From NCBI RefSeq assembly GCF_006438845.1, contig NZ_RCZJ01000005.1:1-64000 (forward strand): a stretch of 64,000 nucleotides of DNA. Reading direction: 5' to 3'. The notes under the pieces were generated by a model, which saw nothing but the letters and a program-made list of their open reading frames with translations, was not told the origin of the DNA and did no database searches. The DNA comes from Variovorax ginsengisoli (lineage in GTDB: Bacteria; Pseudomonadota; Gammaproteobacteria; Burkholderiales; Burkholderiaceae_C). Positions 29,116-44,882 of the stretch are shown piece by piece. The stretch's first letter is position 1. Each line of letters starts with the position of its first letter. A program made the position numbers and the translations under genes.

Positions 29116-29134
29116 GGCGTGTCCGCGCGTTTGC

Positions 29135-29947
29135 TCAATGCGCGACGCGCTGGGCCGCCGTCTTGTAGTGCGTCGCGTACAGCGTGAGGCCGACGAAGGT
29201 GAGGCCGCCGACCAGGTTGCCGATCACGGTGGGAATCTCGTTCCAGATCAGGTAATCCATGATCGTGAAATTGCCGCCCAGCAGCAGGCCCGACGGGAAC
29301 AGGAACATGTTGACGATCGAGTGCTCGAAGCCCATGTAGAAGAAGATCATTACGGGCATCCACATGCCGATGGCCTTGCCCGACACGGTGGTCGACATCA
29401 TCGCTGCGACCACGCCGGTCGACACCATCCAGTTGCACATCACACCGCGGATGAACAGCGTCAGCATGCCGGCGGCGCCGTGCGCCGAATAGCCCACGGT
29501 GCGGCCCTCGCCGATGTGACCGATGCGCTGGCCCACTGCGTTGGGTGCCTCGGAAAAGCCGAAGGTGAAGATGACGGCCATGAAGACCGCGACCGTCAGC
29601 GCGCCGGCGAAGTTGCCGCAGAACACCAGGCTCCAGTTGCGCAGCACACCCTTCCAGGTCGCGCCGGGGCGCTTGTCCAGCACGGCGAGCGGCGCCAGCG
29701 TGAAGACGCCGGTGAGCAGGTCGAAGCCCATCAGGTACAGCATGATGAAGCCGACCGGGAACAGCATGGCGCCGACCAGCGCATTGCCGGTGTTGACCGT
29801 GACCGTGACGGCGAAGGCCGCCGCCAGCGCGAGGATGGCGCCGGCCATGTAGGAGCGGATGAGCGTGTCGCGGGTGGACATCAAGAGCTTGGATTCGCCG
29901 GCATCGACCATCTTGGTCACGAATTCGGCGGGGGCTAGGTAGGCCAT
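29135..29947 (-). CDS. nirC: Formate/nitrite transporter family channel
   Basis: 270 residues with six membrane segments. FNT landmarks include MGFDLLTGVFTLAPLAVLDK and, in the second half, CNWMVSTGVVAAMM and FFYMGFEHSIVNMFLFPSGL with the channel His. The position after nirBD points to nitrite rather than formate as substrate. GAGGA precedes the ATG. The neighbouring phosphatase/kinase follows 19 bases downstream in the same direction. Confidence 0.92.
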   Translation of the reverse strand: MAYLAPAEFVTKMVDAGESKLLMSTRDTLIRSYMAGAILALAAAFAVTVTVNTGNALVGAMLFPVGFIMLYLMGFDLLTGVFTLAPLAVLDKRPGATWKGVLRNWSLVFCGNFAGALTVAVFMAVIFTFGFSEAPNAVGQRIGHIGEGRTVGYSAHGAAGMLTLFIRGVMCNWMVSTGVVAAMMSTTVSGKAIGMWMPVMIFFYMGFEHSIVNMFLFPSGLLLGGNFTIMDYLIWNEIPTVIGNLVGGLTFVGLTLYATHYKTAAQRVAH

Positions 29948-30000
29948 GGGGATTCCTCGGGAAAACGAAAAAAGAAAAGAAGGGGGTCAGGGCGCGTGCG

Positions 30001-30342
30001 TCAGGCGAGAGCGACTTGCACGCGGCCTTCCTCGACGCGCACCGCATGCGCGCGCACCGAGTGCTCGGGCGCTTCGATGCATTCGCCGGTCCGAAGGTCG
30101 AAGTGGTTCTTGTAGAGCGGTGAGGCGACGACGATGCGTTCGCGCAGGCTGCCCACGAGGCCGCGCGACAGCACGCTGGCGCCGGACTTCGGGTCGACGT
30201 TGTCGATCGCGAAGAACTGCGCTGCAGCGCCGATGCGGAAGATCGCGACATGCACGCCGTCGACCAGCGCGCACACGCCGGTGTCGGGGAGGATGTCGGT
30301 GGCCGCGCACACCGCGGTCCAATGAAGGGTTTCAGTGGTCAT
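30001..30342 (-). CDS. nirD: Nitrite reductase (NADH) small subunit
   Basis: 113 residues. A Rieske-like fold (WTAVCAATDILPDTGVCALV to SPLYKNHFDLRTGECIEAP) without the Cys/His pairs that bind a 2Fe-2S cluster, as usual for NirD. The ATG at 30342 follows GAGG and lies 17 bases after nirB on the minus strand. It supports NirB in assimilatory reduction of nitrite to ammonium in the cytoplasm. Confidence 0.94.
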   Translation of the reverse strand: MTTETLHWTAVCAATDILPDTGVCALVDGVHVAIFRIGAAAQFFAIDNVDPKSGASVLSRGLVGSLRERIVVASPLYKNHFDLRTGECIEAPEHSVRAHAVRVEEGRVQVALA

Positions 30343-30359
30343 GTGAATGCCTCGGGTGT

Positions 30360-32879
30360 TCAGACGGTCGCTTCGGCGTCGCGCTCTGCCGCGCGGGCCG
30401 GGCGGATCTGGCCGCGCTCTTCGACGAAGACGATGTGCTCGTCCTTCTTGTCGCTGTTGACGAAGGAGCGGAAGCGCTGGCGCGTGGCGGGGTCGTTCAC
30501 GGCGGTCTTCCACTCGCACTGGTAGGTGTCGACCACGTGCTGCATCTGCGACTCGAGTTCGGCGGCGAGGCCCAGCTTGTCCTGGATGAGCACGCCCTTC
30601 AGGTAGTCGAGCCCGCCCTCGAGGTTGTCGCGCCAGGTGCTGGTGCGCTGCAGCCGGTCGGCCGTGTGCACGTAGAACATCAGGAAGCGGTCGACCAGCT
30701 TGACCAGCGCGATCTTGGTGAGGTCGGACGCGATCAGTTCGGCGTGGCGCGGCTTCATGCCGCCGTTGCCGCACACGTAGAGGTTCCAGCCCTTTTCGGT
30801 GGCGATGATGCCGACGTCCTTGCTCTGCGCCTCGGCGCATTCGCGGGTGCAACCCGACACGCCGAACTTGATCTTGTGCGGCGTGCGCAGGCCCTTGTAG
30901 CGGTTCTCCAGTTCGATCGCCATGCCCATGCTGTCGTCCACGCCGTAGCGGCACCAGGTCGAGCCGACGCAGCTCTTCACCGTGCGCAGCGACTTGCCGT
31001 AGGCGTGGCCGGACTCGAAGCCGGCGGCGATGAGCTCTTCCCAGATCGGCGGCAGTTGCTCCACGCGTGCGCCGAACAGGTCGACGCGCTGGCCGCCGGT
31101 GATCTTGGTGTACAGGCCGTATTTCTTGGCGACCTGGCCCACGGCGATCAGGCCGTCGGCCGTGACCTCGCCGCCCGGCATGCGCGGCACGACCGAGTAG
31201 CTGCCGTCCTTCTGGATGTTGCCGAGGAAGTAATCGTTGCTGTCCTGCAGGCTCGCCAGGTCCTTCTTGAGCACGAAGTCGTTCCAGCACGAGGCGAGGA
31301 CGCTCGCCGCGGTCGGCTTGCAGATGTCGCAGCCCAGGCCCTTGCCATGCTTGGCGAGCAGGTCGGCGAAGGTCTTGATCTCACCGACGCGCACCAGGTG
31401 GTAGAGCTCCTGGCGCGAGTAGGCAAAGTGCTCGCACAGGTGGTTGTTCACGGCCATGCCGCGCTTGGCCATCTCCATCTTCATGACCTGCGTGACCAGC
31501 GGCACGCAGCCGCCGCACGAGGCGCCGGCCTTGGTGCAGGCCTTCATGTCGGCGATGGTGCACGCGCCTTCGCCGACGGCCGCGCAGATCCGGCCCTTGC
31601 TCACGTTGTTGCACGAGCAGATCTGCGCGGTGTCGGGCAACGCTTCGACGCCGAGGCCGGGCTTGGCCTTGCCGTCGCTCGACGGCAGGATCAGGAATTC
31701 AGGCTCGGCCGGCAACGCGATGCCGTTGAGCGCCAGCTGCAGCAAGGTGCCGTACTCTGTCGCGTCGCCCACCAATACCGCGCCGAGCAGTTGCTTGCCG
31801 TCTTCGCTCACCACGATCTTCTTGTAGATCTGCTTGGCCTCGTTGAGGTACTGGTACGAACGCGACTTCGGCGTCTTGCCGTGCGCATCGCCGATGCTCG
31901 CCACGTCCACGCCCATCAGCTTGAGCTTGGTGCTCATGTCGGCGCCGGTGAAGGCGGCGTCTTCCTGGCCGGCGATGTGTTTGGCGGCCACGCGCGCCAT
32001 GTCGTAGCCCGGCGCGACGAGGCCGAAGGTCTGGTCGTTCCAGGCCGCACATTCGCCGATTGCGTAGACGTCGCGGTCGCTGGTGCGGCAGTGCGTGTCG
32101 ACCGCGATGCCGCCGCGTGCGCCGAGCGCCAGCAGGCTCTGGCGCGCGAGTTCGTCGCGCGGACGAATGCCGGCGGAGAACACGATCATGTCGGTCTCGA
32201 TCCAGGTGCCGTCGGCGAAGACCATGCGGTGGCGGGCCGTGGCGCCGTCGACGATTTCCACCGTGTTGCGCCCGGTGTGTACGTGCAGGCCCAGCGCCTC
32301 GATGCTGTTGCGCAGCGCCCGCCCGCCGCCTTCGTCGACCTGCACCGCCATCAGGCGCGGCGCGAACTCGACGACGTGCGTTTCCAGGCCCATGTCGCGC
32401 AGTGCCTTGGCGCACTCGAGGCCCAGCAGCCCGCCGCCGACGACCACGCCGGTCTTCGAGCGGGCGCCGCATTCCTTCATGGCTTCGAGGTCCTCGATGG
32501 TGCGGTAGACGAAGCAGTTGGGGCGGTCTCGGCCAGGCACGGGCGGCACGAAGGGCGACGAGCCGGAAGCGATCACCAGCTTGTCGTAAGGCAGCACCTC
32601 GCCGTCGGCCGTGGTGACGGTGTTGTCGCGCCGCTCGATGGCCACGGCCTTGGCGGCCAGGCGCAGCGTGAAGCCGCTGCGATCAAAGAAGCCCGGCTCG
32701 ACCAGCGAGAGGTCTTCAGCGGTCTTGCCGGCGAAGAATTCGGAAAGGTGGACCCGGTCGTACGCGGCGCGAGGTTCCTCGCACAGCACGGTGACTTCGG
32801 CCTGTGCGATCCCGAGCTCGTGGAGCTGCTCGAGAAACTTGTGGCCCACCATGCCGTGGCCAATGACTGCGATTTTCAT
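30360..32879 (-). CDS. nirB: Nitrite reductase (NADH) large subunit
   Basis: 839 residues, full length. The order is an FAD/NADH-binding part (1-400; MKIAVIGHGMVGHKF, VVGGGLLGLECAKALRDMG), a BFD-type 2Fe-2S segment (CSCNNVSKGRI, later CTKAGASCGGC), and a C-terminal siroheme/4Fe-4S part with CVGSTWCRYG and GCTRECAEAQ supplying four Cys. The start MKIAVIG at 32879 was preferred over an in-frame start 114 bases upstream. It is the first gene of nirB-nirD-nirC-phosphatase/kinase. A sigma-54-type promoter lies about 215 bases upstream, consistent with nitrogen control. Confidence 0.96.
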   Translation of the reverse strand: MKIAVIGHGMVGHKFLEQLHELGIAQAEVTVLCEEPRAAYDRVHLSEFFAGKTAEDLSLVEPGFFDRSGFTLRLAAKAVAIERRDNTVTTADGEVLPYDKLVIASGSSPFVPPVPGRDRPNCFVYRTIEDLEAMKECGARSKTGVVVGGGLLGLECAKALRDMGLETHVVEFAPRLMAVQVDEGGGRALRNSIEALGLHVHTGRNTVEIVDGATARHRMVFADGTWIETDMIVFSAGIRPRDELARQSLLALGARGGIAVDTHCRTSDRDVYAIGECAAWNDQTFGLVAPGYDMARVAAKHIAGQEDAAFTGADMSTKLKLMGVDVASIGDAHGKTPKSRSYQYLNEAKQIYKKIVVSEDGKQLLGAVLVGDATEYGTLLQLALNGIALPAEPEFLILPSSDGKAKPGLGVEALPDTAQICSCNNVSKGRICAAVGEGACTIADMKACTKAGASCGGCVPLVTQVMKMEMAKRGMAVNNHLCEHFAYSRQELYHLVRVGEIKTFADLLAKHGKGLGCDICKPTAASVLASCWNDFVLKKDLASLQDSNDYFLGNIQKDGSYSVVPRMPGGEVTADGLIAVGQVAKKYGLYTKITGGQRVDLFGARVEQLPPIWEELIAAGFESGHAYGKSLRTVKSCVGSTWCRYGVDDSMGMAIELENRYKGLRTPHKIKFGVSGCTRECAEAQSKDVGIIATEKGWNLYVCGNGGMKPRHAELIASDLTKIALVKLVDRFLMFYVHTADRLQRTSTWRDNLEGGLDYLKGVLIQDKLGLAAELESQMQHVVDTYQCEWKTAVNDPATRQRFRSFVNSDKKDEHIVFVEERGQIRPARAAERDAEATV

Positions 32880-32899
32880 GTCGTGTCCTGCACACAACC

Positions 32900-32950
32900 G
32901 GTCCTTGGTGCAGGCCACCGCGCTGTCTGAGAAGACAGTGGCCGTGGACC
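32900..32950 (-). promoter_or_regulatory. Structured mRNA leader hairpin before nirB
   Basis: On the nirB strand this reads as nested stems: outer GGTCC/GGACC, middle GGCCAC/GTGGCC, inner CTGTC/GACAG around the six-base loop TTCTCA. It lies 21 bases before the nirB ATG and inside the transcript expected from the sigma-54 promoter. Some nitrite/nitrate operons have hairpin leaders read by ANTAR proteins such as NasR/NasT; the loop here does not match their A1/G4 rule clearly, so the role is open. Confidence 0.45.
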
Positions 32951-33092
32951 CCCGCGTGGAACGGATGCGAATCGGGTTGGAACAGACGAACACGCAGCAT
33001 GTCGCTGTCGGTTCGCTCGGATCCCGCCGTCATTAGCGGAGGCACTGTGACATCCGTGGCAACGGTGCCAGCGGATCAGTGCATGGGGTCAA

Positions 33093-33108
33093 GCAATATG
33101 CGTGCCGG
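33093..33108 (-). promoter_or_regulatory. Sigma-54-type promoter for the nir operon
   Basis: The minus strand reads CCGGCACG-CATA-TTGC (33108 to 33093), matching the sigma-54 consensus TGGCACG-N4-TTGC with the exact GG-N10-GC spacing. Transcription would start near 33080 and give a leader of about 200 bases to nirB. Upstream, GGTGCACC at 33221-33228 resembles an NtrC half-site. The remainder of the 449-base gap 32880-33328 shows the leader hairpin (32900-32950) and no further gene. Confidence 0.7.
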
Positions 33109-33328
33109 TTGAAGTCAGGGTGTCGCCGGCGATTTTCGAGGGGATGCGGTGTCGAAACCGCCTCCATACGGGTTGCCGTGCACACGCTCCGTGCGCCGCG
33201 GCGGTGCGGCTCGCCGCATTGGTGCACCCGCCGTGGTCGAGAATGCACAGGCGGCGCTGCCGCGCGTTTTTCGTATGCTCTGCAGCGCCTTGCCAAGCAA
33301 GCGCGTCAACCCAACCCAGACCTCTGCC

Positions 33329-33817
33329 ATGTGCGGCTCCGAACTTCATTCCCTTCCCGACGGCGTCCAGCGCGTCGCGCGCCTCTTGCAGGAGGCCGGC
33401 CATGCCCACGCGCCGCAGATGCTCGACGATGCCGCGCGCACGGCCCAACAGGCGGCCGATGCGCTGGGCATCGCGGTCGGCCAGATCGCCAAGAGCATCG
33501 TGTTCCGGCGCAAGAGCGACGACGTCGCCGTGCTCGTCGTGACCTCGGGCGACAAGCGCGTCGACGAGAAGAAGGTCGATGCGATCGTCGGCAAGACCGG
33601 GCGGGCCGACGCCGATTTCGTCAAGGCCAAAACCGGCTTCTCGATCGGGGGTGTCTCGCCTTTCGCGCACGCGACGCCGCCGGTCACGCTGATCGACCGC
33701 GAGCTGTTCCGCTTCGAGGAGATCTGGGCCGCGGCCGGCCATCCGCATGCGGTGGTCAAGCTGACGCCGCAAGACCTGGAACGGCTGACCGGCGCCCCCG
33801 TGGCGGACGTGGTGTGA
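33329..33817 (+). CDS. YbaK/EbsC-family (aminoacyl-tRNA deacylase-like) protein
   Basis: 162 residues with the YbaK fold: QIAKSIVFRRKSDDVAVLVVTSGD and the conserved GFSIGGVSPFAHATP. Relatives remove amino acids from mischarged tRNA in the cytoplasm; which one is acted on here is unknown. The start at 33329 (MCGSELHSLPDGVQ) was chosen over an in-frame start 180 bases upstream, which would run across the region of the nirB promoter. It is followed 2 bases later by a DUF1289 gene. Confidence 0.88.
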   Translation: MCGSELHSLPDGVQRVARLLQEAGHAHAPQMLDDAARTAQQAADALGIAVGQIAKSIVFRRKSDDVAVLVVTSGDKRVDEKKVDAIVGKTGRADADFVKAKTGFSIGGVSPFAHATPPVTLIDRELFRFEEIWAAAGHPHAVVKLTPQDLERLTGAPVADVV

Positions 33818-33819
33818 CG

Positions 33820-34071
33820 ATGGACGCCAAGGACGTCAGCACACTCGCCCAACGCGCCGCCGGCGTGATCGCCGCGTTCGACACGGCCGTGCCCTCGCCG
33901 TGCGTGTCGGTCTGCAAGATGGACGCCGACCGCCGCTATTGCATCGGCTGCCTGCGCACGATCCCCGAGATCGCGGGCTGGAGCAAGATGGACGACGCAG
34001 GCCGGCGGCGCATCTGGCAGGCGATTCAAATGCGCGCGCATTCGCCGCAAGGCGCGGAGGCCAACCCATGA
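33820..34071 (+). CDS. DUF1289 small Cys-rich protein
   Basis: 83 residues. The core SPCVSVCKMDADRRYCIGC has the C-x3-C and C-x2-C pattern of DUF1289, thought to bind a metal or iron-sulfur cluster, followed by IPEIAGWSKMDDAGRRRIW. It is 2 bases after the YbaK gene and overlaps the DsbA-like gene by ATGA, so the three form one translational unit. Function is unknown. Confidence 0.88.
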   Translation: MDAKDVSTLAQRAAGVIAAFDTAVPSPCVSVCKMDADRRYCIGCLRTIPEIAGWSKMDDAGRRRIWQAIQMRAHSPQGAEANP

Positions 34072-34709
34072 AGCACATCACCTTCTATCTCGACTTCATC
34101 TCGCCTTACGCGTACCTGGCGTTCGAGCAGCTGCCGCAGGCGCTCGAAGGCTTGAGCTACAGCGTGACCTACAAGCCGGTGCTCCTGGGCGCGATGCTCA
34201 AGCACCACGGCCAGCTCGGGCCGGCCGAGGTGCCTGTCAAGCGCGCGTGGACCTATCGCCACGTGCTGTGGCTCGGACACGCACACGGCATTCCGATCGA
34301 GATGCCCGCGACCCATCCGTACAACCCGCTGGCGCATCTGCGGCTGGCGCTGGCCACCACGCACGATGGGGCCGTCAACCGCCATGTGGCCGAGACCCTC
34401 TTTCGCGATGTGTGGCGCGGCGGTGGCGAAGCGGGCGATGCCGGCCGGCTTGCGGCACTTGGTGCGCAATTGCCGCCGGTTCGCGACGCACGCGGCGACG
34501 CCGTGAAAGCCCAGTTGCGCGCGAACACCGACGAGGCCTTGGCGGGCGGCGCGTTCGGCGTGCCCGCGTTCGAGGTCGACGGACGCATGTTCTGGGGTTT
34601 CGACGGCCTGCCCATGCTTCGCGCTGCGCTGCACGACGACCCCTGGTTCAGCGGTGCGGAGTGGTCTGGCGCCGACCAACGGCCGGGCCTGTCGCGTAAC
34701 ATTCCCTGA
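34068..34709 (+). CDS. 2-hydroxychromene-2-carboxylate isomerase family protein (DsbA-like fold)
   Basis: 213 residues. The thioredoxin-fold start ITFYLDFISPYAYLAFEQL has the SPY motif in place of a CxxC, typical of glutathione-dependent HCCA isomerases of the kappa-GST type. The C-terminal GAFGVPAFEVDGRMFWGFD carries the cis-Pro loop. Some members isomerise naphthalene-pathway intermediates, but many act on unknown glutathione adducts. No naphthalene genes are nearby, so a general role is more likely. Confidence 0.88.
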   Translation: MKHITFYLDFISPYAYLAFEQLPQALEGLSYSVTYKPVLLGAMLKHHGQLGPAEVPVKRAWTYRHVLWLGHAHGIPIEMPATHPYNPLAHLRLALATTHDGAVNRHVAETLFRDVWRGGGEAGDAGRLAALGAQLPPVRDARGDAVKAQLRANTDEALAGGAFGVPAFEVDGRMFWGFDGLPMLRAALHDDPWFSGAEWSGADQRPGLSRNIP

Positions 34710-34722
34710 CTTTCTTACATCC

Positions 34723-34767
34723 TGAAACCTGACGCGCGGGTTTCACCTTAAACCGTCAGCAACGGTT
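34723..34767. promoter_or_regulatory. Two short dyads upstream of the MHS transporter
   Basis: TGAAACC (34723-34729) pairs with GGTTTCA (34739-34745), and AACCGT (34751-34756) pairs with ACGGTT (34762-34767) around CAGCA. They lie between the isomerase stop and the transporter start. No T-run follows, so they are more likely operator or leader structures than a terminator. Assignment is tentative. Confidence 0.35.
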
Positions 34768-34858
34768 CAGTTTGGCGAAAGGCTCTGGTCAGTCGCTGCT
34801 CCAAGAATGCGCCACGGCCCAATCAGAAGGGCCGCACTATTCACAGGAGACGACAGCA

Positions 34859-36553
<1,695 letters not shown>

Positions 36554-36610
36554 CCGACCCCCAGTCTTCGCGCACTTCGTGTCGCTTCGCCAACCCCCTC
36601 TTCGGGGGGC

Positions 36611-36647
36611 GATACCTGCGGCCCGGCAAAGCCGGTTCCGCGGTATC
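36611..36647. repeat. Palindromic intergenic repeat
   Basis: GATACCTGCGGCCCGGC (36611-36627) pairs imperfectly with GCCGGTTCCGCGGTATC (36631-36647) around AAA. It is directly preceded by a second small hairpin, CCCCCTCTTCGGGGGG. It lies between the MHS transporter and a 50-residue membrane protein. The form fits a REP-like dispersed repeat or a terminator without a clear T-run. No other copy of this exact form was noticed in the window. Confidence 0.45.
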
Positions 36648-36761
36648 CCTGGTGCAGAGAGCAAGGTGATCGAAGGTGCTCAGCACAGAGGCTTCATGCC
36701 AGCCGTCGGGCCGCATGAGGCTTTTTTTCTGAACATCACACCCCCCAAGGAGACTCACCCC

Positions 36762-36914
36762 ATGTGGAAAATCATCGTCGGCTTCGTCATCTTCGCCGCG
36801 GTCGCGCTCTTCATCATCAGCAAGGCAGGCGACAAGATCGACATGTCGGGCGAGAAGCATGGCGCCGATGCCCTGCACACACCGGCGGACGGTGCGAGTG
36901 CGCCGGCGAAGTAA
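36762..36914 (+). CDS. 50-residue single-helix membrane protein
   Basis: MWKIIVGFVIFAAVALFIIS forms one membrane helix, followed by a charged cytoplasmic or periplasmic tail (KAGDKIDMSGEKHGAD) and a Pro/Ala end. AAGGAGA precedes the ATG at 36762 at good spacing, which supports translation. It follows the MHS transporter by 208 bases, with a palindromic repeat between. Family unknown; small helper or stress peptide are possibilities only. Confidence 0.7.
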   Translation: MWKIIVGFVIFAAVALFIISKAGDKIDMSGEKHGADALHTPADGASAPAK

Positions 36915-37005
36915 TCGGCGAATGAAACCGCCACGGCCGCAGCCAGGCCGCTGCGTGCGCCCCCGAGGGGGAGGCGCCGCAGGCGCATCGGGTGGGTTCT
37001 GTTTG

Positions 37006-38118
37006 CTAGCGCCTGAATTTGCCGTCGCTGATGATCGACAGGTCGGCGAAGTCGATGCCCGAATGGTCGGTGGCCGAATAGTTGATGTCGAGGCCGCCGC
37101 CCAGGTCGTAGCCGCGGATGCTCTCGAGCGCCGTGATCACCTTGGCGCGTGACGCCTTGGGGCCGGCGCGGCGCAGCGCCTCGACCAGCACCTTCGCCGA
37201 CGCGAAGCCTTCGAGCATTTGCGGTGACAACTCGGCCTGGCCCTTGGCCTTCGCCAGCCCCATCGCTTCCTTGACCATCGGCTGCCCGGTGGCGCGCTCC
37301 GAAGGAAAGACCTGCGTCACGATCACACCGCTGCTCACCGAACCGAGCTGCTTGATGAAGCCGGTGGATGCGTTGTTCGACAACGTGACCACCTGCGCCG
37401 CCGACCCCGCGGCGCGCAGGCCCTTGACGCCTTCGACCACCGCGTCGCCCGACGCGATCCAGATGACGGCCTGCGGGTTGGCCTTGGCCAGCGCCGGCAG
37501 GATGGTGGCGTAGTCCGGCTTTTCGCGGTCTGCCGGGATCACGACCACCGGCTGGATCTTCGCCTTGGCGAAGCCGTTGCCGGCGCCCTCCAGGCCGTCC
37601 TTGCCGAACGAATCGGACGCATGCACCACGGCGATCCGGTCGATGCCCACGGTGTGCAGGTGCTGCACCGCCTTTTCGGCTTCGCGCTGGTAAGTCGATC
37701 GCACGTTGAACACGTGCTTCTGCACCGGCTTGTGCAGCACCATGGCGCCGGTCGACGGGCCGATCAGTGCGACGCCGTGCTTGTCGAGCCACGGCAGGAT
37801 CGCCTGGGTGTGCGGCGTGCCGCGGTTGAGGAACAGCGCGACCACCTTCTTCTCCTCGATCAGCACGCGCGCGTTGTCGCCGGCCCGCTTGGGATCGAAA
37901 CCGTCGTCCATGCGCGTGACCTCGATGCGCTCGCCGTTCACCCCGCCTTGCGCGTTCACGCTGTCGATCACGAGCTGGGCGCCGGCGATGGCCTCGTTCA
38001 TGCTCGATGCCACGGGGCCGGTGATGCCGGCGGTCTGCCCGATCAGGATCTGGGCCGCGGCGGGAACGGCACACAAGGCGAACAGGCCGACAGTGCAGAT
38101 CAGGCGAAGGTGCGTCAT
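37006..38118 (-). CDS. Periplasmic binding protein, branched-chain amino acid ABC type (LivK-like)
   Basis: 370 residues. The signal peptide ends AVPAAAQ; the mature protein begins ILIGQTAGITGPVASSMNEA. The two-lobe type I fold is indicated by NGERIEVTRMDDGFDPKRAG, AVVHASDSFGKDGLEGA and the C-terminal GLDINYSATDHSGIDFADLS. The start MTHLRLI at 38118 gives a proper signal peptide; a longer reading does not. No permease or ATPase genes are adjacent. It is divergent from the uvrA-type gene. The ligand could be an aromatic or amino acid. Confidence 0.9.
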   Translation of the reverse strand: MTHLRLICTVGLFALCAVPAAAQILIGQTAGITGPVASSMNEAIAGAQLVIDSVNAQGGVNGERIEVTRMDDGFDPKRAGDNARVLIEEKKVVALFLNRGTPHTQAILPWLDKHGVALIGPSTGAMVLHKPVQKHVFNVRSTYQREAEKAVQHLHTVGIDRIAVVHASDSFGKDGLEGAGNGFAKAKIQPVVVIPADREKPDYATILPALAKANPQAVIWIASGDAVVEGVKGLRAAGSAAQVVTLSNNASTGFIKQLGSVSSGVIVTQVFPSERATGQPMVKEAMGLAKAKGQAELSPQMLEGFASAKVLVEALRRAGPKASRAKVITALESIRGYDLGGGLDINYSATDHSGIDFADLSIISDGKFRR

Positions 38119-38269
38119 GGTGCTTGCAGAAGAGGAGGGATCGGAAGCAGGCGAACGGCCCGCAGGAGACCGCATTTGTTACTAAATGTCTCACGTGCTC
38201 CAGCGTGGAAACCCTTGGGTCTGTGCGCCATGTCGCAGCCGCCCGCACGCTTGCGAAGCCCTTCCTAGA

Positions 38270-44104
<5,835 letters not shown>

Positions 44105-44193
44105 AAACACTCACGCGGAATTATGGGGAACTTTTGAGAATGGCAGCGTGGCGACGGAGTCCGCGCCCTTCCTTCAACACCCTGGAACTTGTC

Positions 44194-44700
44194 ATGAACA
44201 CTCTGCTGAAAACCTTTGCCGTTACCTTCGCCGCCGCAGCGGCGCTTACCGCGTGCGGCGGCGGCGGCAATGACGATGATCCCAGCCCAAGCGACCGCAT
44301 CGGCGTGCTGACCATCACCGACGCCAGCGTCAGTGGCCTGGACGGCGTGTACGGGAATGGATCGTTGAACCTCACCGATGTCGAAAAGAACAATCCTGTG
44401 GGCTCCAATCCTGAGGTGTGCGCCTTCAAGTTCGACGGTGCCAACCGTGTCCTCGGCGAAGGCACCGCGTTCGGTGACGTGCGTTACCTGCCGAACGCAG
44501 ACACGGTCTACCTGATGTTCCTCAACGTCAACGGGCGAGAGTTCAGCAACAAGCAGGACGGCACCGATACGCAGGTCCAGCGCGATCGCGATCGCATCCA
44601 GTTCAACCGCAAGACCTTCACGGCCACCGACAACAGCGGTGTGACCCTGCGCGTCAGCGGCTTGGTGCCCATGCGCGGCAGCCGGCCTTCGGGCTGCTGA
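44194..44700 (+). CDS. Hypothetical lipoprotein
   Basis: 168 residues. Signal MNTLLKTFAVTFAAAAA followed by the lipobox LTAC and GGGGNDDD. The mature part has GVLTITDASVSGLDGVYGNG and ends in an SGLVPMRGS segment. I recognise no family; similar small GGGG-lipoproteins are common in Comamonadaceae. The start at 44194 gives a regular signal peptide, unlike an in-frame start 60 bases upstream. A rho-independent terminator lies 45 bases after the stop. Confidence 0.75.
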   Translation: MNTLLKTFAVTFAAAAALTACGGGGNDDDPSPSDRIGVLTITDASVSGLDGVYGNGSLNLTDVEKNNPVGSNPEVCAFKFDGANRVLGEGTAFGDVRYLPNADTVYLMFLNVNGREFSNKQDGTDTQVQRDRDRIQFNRKTFTATDNSGVTLRVSGLVPMRGSRPSGC

Positions 44701-44744
44701 CAGAGGCGCGCGACAGCGCGCTGACCGTCATCGTTTCTGAACAA

Positions 44745-44770
44745 CGCGCGCTCCGAGAGCGCGCGTTTTT
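44745..44770 (+). terminator. Rho-independent terminator
   Basis: CGCGCGCTC (44745-44753), loop CGA, GAGCGCGCG (44757-44765), then TTTTT. It ends the lipoprotein transcript before the next Bug gene. Confidence 0.85.
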
Positions 44771-44882
44771 CGTTGGCGCGTTCGACGCATGTGCGACAGG
44801 CCTGGGGGTGAGCACCGATTGCCGCAGCCTTGGGACGGCGGCCCAATGCGGGGTTGTCCACGACCTCGATCCAGGAGATCCC

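Noticed and set aside
29946..32930. Plus-strand open frame of about 994 codons opposite nirB and nirD
   Set aside because: No recognisable domains; nirB and nirD are well supported on the minus strand.
38173..38188. CATTT-GTTACT-AAATG dyad between the LivK-like gene and the uvrA-type gene
   Set aside because: Too short and not repeated elsewhere; it does not match the LexA box CTGT-N8-ACAG, so no regulator can be proposed.
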